Source: Aculops lycopersici (taxonomy: Eukaryota; Arthropoda; Arachnida; Trombidiformes; Eriophyidae). From it: 64,000 nt of DNA. Shown in pieces: positions 31,516-39,038 of the stretch. Location of the stretch: NCBI GenBank assembly GCA_015350385.1, contig WNKI01000002.1, positions 6,413,533 to 6,477,532 of the forward strand, given 5' to 3'. Position 1 is the stretch's first letter, and every line of letters begins with the position of its first letter. The notes under the pieces were generated by a model. The model was not told the origin of the DNA and searched no databases. It saw only the letters and a list, made by a program, of their open reading frames with translations. The translations under genes were made by a program, and so were the position numbers.

Positions 31516-32895
31516 TCAAAATAGTTGAATAATAGCATCGCGTTCTTTACCGACACCTATCCATTTGATAGGAACTTCAACGTTTCTCTCAATGAATCTC
31601 ACGTAATCTTGAGCTTCCTTTGGTAAATCTTCGAATTTCCTCACATCACTAATATCCCTTTTCCAACCCTTCAAGGTTTCGTAGATTACCTTCACTCGTG
31701 ACAGCTTGTTTGCGTTGGTAGGTGGCGAATCAAGCTGCTTGCCGTCGAGCTCGTAGTTAACACCAATCTTGATCTCGTCCAAGGTGCTCAACACGTCTAG
31801 TTTCGTCAAAGCCAAGGCTGTATAATCATTGAGCATGTTTGTATATCTTAACAAGACACAATCCAACCAACCACACCGACGCTTCCTCTTCGTCGTAACT
31901 CCAACCTCCTGACCGAGAGCTTGCAACGAGTTGCCGGTGTCATCATGCAATTCAGTAGGGAAGGGACCATCACCAACACGAGTACAATAAGCTTTGACAA
32001 CACCATAAATAAATCCTACAGCCGTAGTGGGAATACCCAGTCCGGTGCAAACGCCACCAATAGTACAGTTTGAAGAGGTTACATATGGGTAAGTGCCATG
32101 GTCTATATCTAACATGGATCCATTGGCACCCTCGATGAGTATCTTCTTTCCGGCTTTTATCGAATCGCTGAGAAACTTCCTCGTATCCCGGACGCAAGGC
32201 CTAATCCTCTCCGACAATAGTTTGTATTTTTCTAGCTCCTTGTCAACATCGACAACATGTCTAGGATTGTCAAAGTGTTTCATTTGATATTCGACCAAGT
32301 GTCTGAACTCTTTCTCAAATAATTCAAAATTGTCAATCAGCTCCTCCATTCGGATGCCCATTCTGAGTGCCTTAGTTGAGTAAGTTGGGCCGATACCCTT
32401 CTTGGTTGTTCCAATTTGACGCTTACCATCAGCTTGTAAGTCAGCCTCAATAAGTCCATCGGCCTTCTGATGAATGTCGAACACCAAGTGGGCCTCGTTC
32501 GAAATATATAAACGGTTCATCCAGTCGGCACAGGTATTTTTCTCAGAGTTGCCATTTGAGTTTCCGTTAGTTCCTGTATTACTTAGTAGCTGATTACGCT
32601 CGAGTTCGTCGAAAAGCTGGGGCAAATTAACAACAACACCATTGCCAATGACGGAAACGCAATCTTTGTTGATGATGCCACATGGTAATAGGTGGAAATC
32701 ATATGACTTTTCGTCCACAACAACCGTATGGCCAGCATTGTTTCCACCCTGAAAACGGCACACCACTTCGGCATTAGAGCTTAGTAAGTCGACAATCTTA
32801 CCTTTACCCTCGTCACCCCATTGTGATCCAAGAATTACGCTAACGTTGCCCCTGTTCGCAGCAATCTTGGATGTTGGCTGAAAGTTGTAGGTCAT
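31516..32895 (-). CDS. ADSS: adenylosuccinate synthetase
   Basis: GTP-dependent conversion of IMP and aspartate to adenylosuccinate, the first committed step to AMP. GSQWGDEGKGKIVDLL (about 23-38) carries the catalytic Asp. GGNNAGHTVVV, IGTTKKGIGPTYSTKALRMG and TRVGDGPFPTELHDDTGN are all conserved, as is TTKRKRRCGWLDCVLLRYTN (IMP/aspartate loop) and ALTKLDVL (guanine recognition). Length 459 residues, as in animals. A short Asn/Ser insert lies at about 110-122. Single exon, with ATG at 32895. Confidence 0.96.
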   Translation of the reverse strand: MTYNFQPTSKIAANRGNVSVILGSQWGDEGKGKIVDLLSSNAEVVCRFQGGNNAGHTVVVDEKSYDFHLLPCGIINKDCVSVIGNGVVVNLPQLFDELERNQLLSNTGTNGNSNGNSEKNTCADWMNRLYISNEAHLVFDIHQKADGLIEADLQADGKRQIGTTKKGIGPTYSTKALRMGIRMEELIDNFELFEKEFRHLVEYQMKHFDNPRHVVDVDKELEKYKLLSERIRPCVRDTRKFLSDSIKAGKKILIEGANGSMLDIDHGTYPYVTSSNCTIGGVCTGLGIPTTAVGFIYGVVKAYCTRVGDGPFPTELHDDTGNSLQALGQEVGVTTKRKRRCGWLDCVLLRYTNMLNDYTALALTKLDVLSTLDEIKIGVNYELDGKQLDSPPTNANKLSRVKVIYETLKGWKRDISDVRKFEDLPKEAQDYVRFIERNVEVPIKWIGVGKERDAIIQLF

Positions 32896-33340
32896 CTTGT
32901 CTAGTTGTAACGATGGGCCACTTGGCTCGTTACTTTGTTAAAGCTGGTTGGAATCAGAATAGTAAAGTATATTCGAAATCGACGTTGACTCGTGGCTTGC
33001 AGGAACGTAAGTGAAGTTTATTTTCGACAAGTTGCACTCGCGGCTTCGCTCGCGACCTGGCTCGGACTGCGGCCCCCCTTGGTACAGCCGGCTCTCGCAC
33101 AGAAAGCGGCCGTCGCGGATCGATCGGCGCGCTGCCAGAGGCAGCGGCGCAGTTAGGGGGAGTGAAAAGTAAAAGTATAAATGGTTGCACAGAATGGGCG
33201 AACATAGCGCGATTTACAAATTTCGCTCAAAATGAGCATTCTAAAGTTACAGAATGAGTGGTCCGTCGAACTTGTTGCTCGTGATAACTTTTGTAACCTT
33301 CTATGGCCTTGTCATGTATGATTTGCTTATTTTCAAACGG
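32896..33340. other. intergenic with GC-rich block
   Basis: The 445 bp between ADSS and the C2 protein gene contain a GC/CpG-rich block (about 33030-33160) unlike its AT-rich neighbours. TTTATT at 33017-33022 (AATAAA on minus) could end the C2-protein transcript, placing the GC block in its 3' UTR. No RNA gene fold was recognised. Confidence 0.45.
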
Positions 33341-34384
33341 TCAGACGGTCAATAGTAACATTTTTTCCTCATGGGCTTTGATGGCCTTGTTCACTAATGG
33401 CTCTCTCACCTTGATCTTGATATCAACAAAGTAAGTAGTTTCTTTCCTGCCGCATACAAGATTCCGGCGCGTTATGATAGTCGACTCCTCATTGATGTCA
33501 TCAATTTTGAACTGGACGTGACCTAGTTTCTTGTCGGCTTTCGCTAGACTGTTCTTCTCATAGACTGTCAATTTTATGGGTTTGAACTTTCTCTTCAATG
33601 TTCTTGACTTACCCTTATCAACAAAGAAACTGAGTGGTCTGTCAAAAATAATTAGATTGTCGTCTGGATTGTTGAAGGGTTTTACATTTGTACCATAGAT
33701 CATGTCCAATTGTCTTGCGGCGGGATTGCGACAAAACAACACTTTCTTAGGTTCAATCTTAACATTCTTCCACCATCTAGCAAAGGATTCGCCGAGAGAT
33801 TCCTCCTTCTGGATAGGAAACTCAAACTCACCAATGACATATATGCTGGTATTGTCGGTACCCGGAAAGGCACAAGATTTGATTTGTATTTGCAACTCCT
33901 GAGGCCGGACATCTACATTTGTTGGTAGACAATTGAAGTATATTGGATCGAATTTGTATCTTGGTATCTCTGCACCGGGCGCTCTGAATACTTTTTGTAA
34001 TAACTCCAAGTCATTATCGGTTGTGTGATGATACAAGTGGAATTTCTGGGCCATGGTGATGTTACCATGCTTATCAAAAGCCTCAGCGTAATGTTTACAC
34101 ATCTCAGATTGATATGTCAGAATTTTTTCTAACTGATTTAAAAAGTCGGCTCTATCACTCTCCTCAACGTAACTGTCATCGGCATCTAGCTTAACAAAAC
34201 CATCTTCTTCGCTGGTCATCGTGCCCTCCTCCGGTTCCTCGGATTCAGTTGCCGTCTCATCCTTAGGCGGCTGAACCTCACTAGGTGTCTCTATGGTCGG
34301 TGTCTCGACAGTTGGGGTCTCGTCAGTCGGTTTTCTCTGGTTGGCTTGATCTTCGATTAGTTGCCCCTCTGGTAGATGTTCCAT
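33341..34384 (-). CDS. short CC2D1/Lgd-like C2 protein without DM14 repeats
   Basis: It resembles the C-terminal half of CC2D1A/B (Drosophila lethal giant discs), an ESCRT-III/Shrub regulator in endosomal sorting. Helical region: EKILTYQSEMCKHYAEAFDK then GNITMAQKFHLYHH (about 87-120). C2 domain from about 155 to 345, ending with LGHVQFKIDDINEESTIITR and VDIKIKVREPLVNKAI, which aligns with the CC2D1 end (L.V.V.IREPL). Length is 347 residues against roughly 800. The four N-terminal DM14 repeats are absent; instead there is a Pro/Glu/Thr-rich start (ETPTVETPTIETP). The start ATG at 34384 is the only sensible one and no upstream exon was seen. The subfamily assignment is moderately sure. Confidence 0.75.
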   Translation of the reverse strand: MEHLPEGQLIEDQANQRKPTDETPTVETPTIETPSEVQPPKDETATESEEPEEGTMTSEEDGFVKLDADDSYVEESDRADFLNQLEKILTYQSEMCKHYAEAFDKHGNITMAQKFHLYHHTTDNDLELLQKVFRAPGAEIPRYKFDPIYFNCLPTNVDVRPQELQIQIKSCAFPGTDNTSIYVIGEFEFPIQKEESLGESFARWWKNVKIEPKKVLFCRNPAARQLDMIYGTNVKPFNNPDDNLIIFDRPLSFFVDKGKSRTLKRKFKPIKLTVYEKNSLAKADKKLGHVQFKIDDINEESTIITRRNLVCGRKETTYFVDIKIKVREPLVNKAIKAHEEKMLLLTV

Positions 34385-35175
34385 TGATATCGCTAGAAAT
34401 TATATAACTCTGTGAATTGTGATAATACCGAGAATGTTATGGATGGTGTCTTATGGACGTTCAATGAAATGTCTAACAATGCGGTTTATATGCTTAAATG
34501 TGACACTTGGTGAATATTCACAGAAAGACGAAGAAAACAACAACAATATCATGGTTAGCTCCGCGCGCAAAATCATATAGAAGCAACAGCATAGACATTG
34601 GTGCCAAAGTCTTGATGCGCGTGAGTCACAAAACTCTCACCAACTCTCTCGTTCACTTTATGCCTTTTGAGCTTGCTTATGTTTTGACGTGCGACGAGAT
34701 TTTGCTCCTTGCTTTAATAGCTCTGCCACTGCCACTGGATTGGCTACTGCTGGAACGAGCTCCATTGCTACTGGCGCTGCAGACTCTGTGTCGGCAACCT
34801 CGGTTATCTTGCAATGCAGAAGCAGCGACAGTATAATTTCTATTTTACAGTATCAGATCCTAAAGGACGTGACTAAGTTGCCGTCTCTGACGCCGTCATC
34901 TAACAAACATAGGCTCGAACTTGGCTAATAAACAATTATTATTATTGTAATCACAATCATAAAATTATTATCAACATCGAATCAGACCAAATGCATAACA
35001 AACCCTAACACAAGAATCAGCAACATCAAAAGGAAACCCTGCAAGCTGTCCCTCTGGTCTCATGTTTGTACAGTATCAGAACTAAAGTATATAACACCAA
35101 CTAGAAAGGAGGTAGCCTCCTAAAGTTGAGAACATTACCTGAACTTGAAACTTGTAATCCAATAATTCTCATCAG
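34385..35175. other. divergent intergenic region, C2 protein / arrestin
   Basis: About 790 bp between divergent genes. Short plus-strand frames at 34507-34928 are not supported by composition or similarity. It presumably carries both promoters. Confidence 0.5.
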
Positions 35176-37104
35176 ATGGAACCGGAGAAAAAATGCGAGA
35201 TTAGAGTTTACAAGAAGAGTTCATTGAATGGAAAAATTACAGTATATTTGGGGAAGCGGGATTTTGTCGATCACATTGCTTATGTTGATCCCATTGATGG
35301 GGTTGTGCTTATTGATAAGGATTATGTGAAGGATAAAAAAGTTTTTGGCCATGTGTTGGCTACCTTCAGCTACGGCCGCGATGATTTAGATGTTCTAGGG
35401 CTAACATTTCGAAAAGAATTGTACTTGGTGAATGAGCAAATTTTTCCCGACACAACTCGACGTCACACCTCAAAATCATGTCCCTACTACGTGGAGGGCG
35501 TCTCAGATTCCATGCCCGTCGACCCAAATGCCGAAAAGAGGCCACCAAGACCACTGACCAGACTACAAGAGCGTCTGGTGAAGAAGCTCGGCGCGAATGC
35601 CTTTCCATTCTTCTTTGAACTGCCCCCACTATGCCCTGCCTCGGTAACCCTACAACCGGGACCGGGGGACAGTGGCCGACCTTGCGGTGTTGACTACGAG
35701 CTCAAGGCCTTTATTGCAAATAGCTTAGACGAGAAGCCCGCTAAAAGGGATTCGATCAGGCTGGCCATCAGGAAGATTATGTATGCGCCCTCGAAGCAGG
35801 GCGAGCAACCAATGGTTGAAGTGAGCAAAGACTTCATGATGTCGCCAAACAAGTTAAATCTCGAAGTCTCACTAGACAAGGAACTCTACCATCATGGCGA
35901 GAGTATCGCAGTCAATGTTCATGTTTCTAACAATTCAAATAGAACTGTCAAAAAAGTCAAGGTGTCCGTGCGGCAATTTGCAGATATTTGTTTATTCTCG
36001 ACAGCCCAATATAAGTGCACGGTTGCCGAGGTGGAAAGTGAAGAGGGTTGCCCAGTTGGGCCAGGTGCTACTCTATCGAAGGTTTATTATCTAACACCCT
36101 TGCTAGCATTCAACAAGGATAAACGAGGTTTAGCTTTAGATGGGCAACTTAAGCATGAGGATACTAATTTAGCCTCCTCAACGCTTTTGACTGATCCATC
36201 ACAGAAGGAAAACTTAGGTATTGTTGTTCAGTATAAAGTAAGAGTCAAATTATCTCTTGGTCCTCTAGGTGGCGATATTTGTGCTGAACTACCTGTGACA
36301 CTAATGCACCCAAAGCCCGTTGGTGATGATGATTTGTTCATGGACCAAAGCAATAAGAACAATCAAACTGTACCGAGCACGAGTGCACCAAACCCAACCA
36401 CAGCAGCAGCAACTTCAGGAAACACTACAAATCCTGTCAAGGCAAGGAAAGGTTCCAGTAAGAACCCAATAGATGCTCTATTTAGTCGCACAACAGCCTG
36501 CAGGTGTCAGGAGAAGGTGAGCAAACGAAGTATCAGCCATGAGGTAGATAGCGATGGCAATATTATCAAGACAACAAGCGACAACAACAATAAGCTGCAA
36601 GAGGATGGTGAGGAGGAACACGATGAGCAAGATCTCATCCAATTGGACGATGATAATCATGTTGACAATGATATAATTTTTGAAGATTTCGCTAGAATGA
36701 ATTTGGATCCAGCAGATCGATTGTCTAGTTCCAACAGGTCCAATGAAGAGGACGCACAAGGCTTTATGATGAATTCAAATGATAGCAATTCAAATGATGG
36801 CAATACAAACATTAACCAGCAACCAACACTGTCGACGATGATTCCAACAACATCCACAACACAACCAATCTTAACATCCAACGCATCAACAACAACATCA
36901 ACCACAATAACGGCATCAACATCGCAACACCAAGAGCATCAACAACCTTGTGCACCAGTAACTACAAACACAACAACTACAACCACCACGACCACCAATA
37001 ATGAACTTGAAACCGGAACAGTATTACAAGAAACACCATCAACTACAAATAATGCGAACAACAATATCGATACCGAGACCAATAAATCGTGTCAAGATGA
37101 TTAA
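35176..37104 (+). CDS. krz: beta-arrestin (kurtz-like) with long C-tail
   Basis: Desensitises and internalises phosphorylated GPCRs and scaffolds signalling. The N-domain opens with CEIRVYKKSSLNGKITVYLG, and the finger-loop region reads DDLDVLGLTFRKELYLV (about 74-90). The C-domain holds KVSVRQFADICLFSTAQYKC and GIVVQYKVRVKLSLGPLGGD. Sequence up to about residue 390 is a full arrestin fold with a modest insert (about 103-135). A roughly 250-residue low-complexity Asn/Thr/Ser tail follows. It keeps a clathrin box (LIQLD, about 487-491) and an AP2-binding motif (FEDFARMNL, about 502-510), both non-visual arrestin marks. Length is 642 residues against about 420. Single exon. Confidence 0.93.
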   Translation: MEPEKKCEIRVYKKSSLNGKITVYLGKRDFVDHIAYVDPIDGVVLIDKDYVKDKKVFGHVLATFSYGRDDLDVLGLTFRKELYLVNEQIFPDTTRRHTSKSCPYYVEGVSDSMPVDPNAEKRPPRPLTRLQERLVKKLGANAFPFFFELPPLCPASVTLQPGPGDSGRPCGVDYELKAFIANSLDEKPAKRDSIRLAIRKIMYAPSKQGEQPMVEVSKDFMMSPNKLNLEVSLDKELYHHGESIAVNVHVSNNSNRTVKKVKVSVRQFADICLFSTAQYKCTVAEVESEEGCPVGPGATLSKVYYLTPLLAFNKDKRGLALDGQLKHEDTNLASSTLLTDPSQKENLGIVVQYKVRVKLSLGPLGGDICAELPVTLMHPKPVGDDDLFMDQSNKNNQTVPSTSAPNPTTAAATSGNTTNPVKARKGSSKNPIDALFSRTTACRCQEKVSKRSISHEVDSDGNIIKTTSDNNNKLQEDGEEEHDEQDLIQLDDDNHVDNDIIFEDFARMNLDPADRLSSSNRSNEEDAQGFMMNSNDSNSNDGNTNINQQPTLSTMIPTTSTTQPILTSNASTTTSTTITASTSQHQEHQQPCAPVTTNTTTTTTTTTNNELETGTVLQETPSTTNNANNNIDTETNKSCQDD

Positions 37105-37349
37105 GAGTTTATTTACATCAAATGTGAATGATCATGATTGGAGCTGAAAGCTTTGGCTTGTTCATTTGTTAAGATGAATATTTTCCGAGTTTGTTATGGT
37201 TGATTTGTGTACCTGTTTTTCGGGTTTGTTGATATGTAATGTGAGCAGCTTGGTTGATCTTGAGGTTAGTTTTTCTCCTGTAGTATAACCATTGGGTTGA
37301 TTCTTCAAATAACTTATCCACTTCGGTTATATTGCGCATGATAACCTCT

Positions 37350-37574
37350 TTAAAATCCATATCCCCCGCCACCATGGTGACCTCCGTGGCCGCCGCCGTG
37401 GCTAGGCATCGTATACACTATTGGATAGTGGCTTTTACTTAGCAAGGCGCCCAGAATAAATCCCTTGAGGAACTTCTTCTTTCCCGAGGCCTCGGCGAAG
37501 TGGTTAGTTAGCATGGCTGCCAGTATGGTGAATAGGCAGGCCAAAATGATGATTCTCCTTGTAGTGGATGTCAT
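37350..37574 (-). CDS. small secreted Gly/His-rich protein
   Basis: A 74-residue precursor. Start MTSTTRR is followed by a strong signal peptide (IIILACLFTILAAMLTNHFA, about 8-27), a Lys-rich linker (GKKKFLKGFILGALLSKS) and a GGH-repeat C-terminus (HGGGHGGHHGGGGYGF). The layout is like cuticle glycine-rich proteins or small antimicrobial/metal-binding secreted peptides; the function is not determined. The frame is open upstream to 37628, but the internal ATG at 37574 starts the signal peptide. A TATAAAAG box lies about 180 nt upstream. Confidence 0.7.
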   Translation of the reverse strand: MTSTTRRIIILACLFTILAAMLTNHFAEASGKKKFLKGFILGALLSKSHYPIVYTMPSHGGGHGGHHGGGGYGF

Positions 37575-37749
37575 CGCAAATCTTGAGGTGATTCTTTGAT
37601 TAGTTCTAGTTGATGGGATGCAGATCATTTTGTAAATTTAGATTGATTTTGAAACTTTTCTTATGAACTAACTTCGGATGACTAAAACTTTTTTCTTGTC
37701 CTCACTATATTTCCAATTGACAACTAAAGGGAATCTCTAGTTTCCAATC

Positions 37750-37757
37750 CTTTTATA
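37750..37757 (-). promoter_or_regulatory. TATA box of small secreted protein
   Basis: TATAAAAG on the minus strand, 176 nt upstream of the ATG at 37574. It supports that gene as real. Confidence 0.6.
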
Positions 37758-39038
37758 GCAACTGCTCCCCTCAAACGACTCGCGTACCTGTGAATTGATT
37801 TACTCAAGAGTCAAATGAATCGAAATCAAGCTTGAGAATCACCGCATCCACCCGCTAAGGTCGACTCGTCGTTGCCATCTTCGCTAAATTGAAACAGTCC
37901 TACCCTCTGTTTGGGTTACTCTTAGACTAGACTAATAATAAGACCAGCTAGACTAAAATGGTTGGTTACACAACCCCACTTTCGTCCATGTCGCCGTCAT
38001 CACAACCACAACCACAACCAATACCAATACCTTTAGCAAAGCAGACTGAGTTGATGATGTGACCTTAACTTGGCGGGATTCTTGATGGTTGGGTGCACAA
38101 TCTGAAGTTCACTTTCTCCTGCCAGAATTTGAATAGAGGATGTCGACGATAGAAGGGCAACGACAATTGAGGTATCGCTAGAAACTTGCATTGGATAGAT
38201 AGGATCTCGGACTAAACTAGACTGGATGGTGGCAATATGTCAATTGGTAAGCCAGTCAAGTGTAGGATTTTTGAATTTCTCGTCTGCCCTCGCACATTTG
38301 TGGCTCCCTCCGTTAGCTCGACAATTGACTGGCTAGTCGCGCGCTTGGCAAGCTATTCACTGTCACAATGTAGCGTAGTAGCGACAAGCGCAACGGACAC
38401 AAATTGTCACATAATACAGTAAATCAAGGAGCTGCTCACCTGTCTTACTACAGCTTGTCTCAACGTAGCTACTATTCTTAAACCCCATTCATCACAGAGA
38501 GCAAGCCAAAAGTCACCTTTCGAAATTGTGAGACTCGCGCGACAACCTGTTACCAGTGACATGAAACCTGCAAGTAATTGGCTAAAACTCGAGTACAATC
38601 TTACGCTCGACAACAAACGATAGGCGATGATTGTTTGTTTTGTCTGGTGTCTATCCATCTCAGTTTGTCCCCTGGTGACTAAGAAGTTCACAGACCTCAT
38701 ATTATATCAGAGACAGAAAAATAGAGAGAAAGGGACTAGTAGCTTTGTATACAGAGGGATAGGAAGATGACTAGACTAAATCTACAGGATACATCTGGTT
38801 AGTCGTGGTCGTGTTTTATAAGTTTATTACATAACCTATTGAGGGCATGTATTGCCTGTCTGTCTGACCACTCATAATCATCATCATCACCTCAACACTC
38901 GACATCAAGTCTATCAAATGTTTCGAGGCAAGAGAACGAGAGAGAGAGAGAGAGAGAACAAACATTTTATTAACTGCAGGTTACTACTTGATCTAGTGCA
39001 TCACTACTACTCAATCTATCGGTGGTCTCAGCAAAACG
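37758..39038. other. intergenic
   Basis: About 1.3 kb without a supported gene. It contains a CCACAA repeat near 38000-38020 and a GA microsatellite (38939-38957). The right end is the RABGAP1 3' UTR (minus strand). Confidence 0.5.
38939..38957. repeat. (GA)n microsatellite
   Basis: About nine uninterrupted GA units. Confidence 0.9.
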
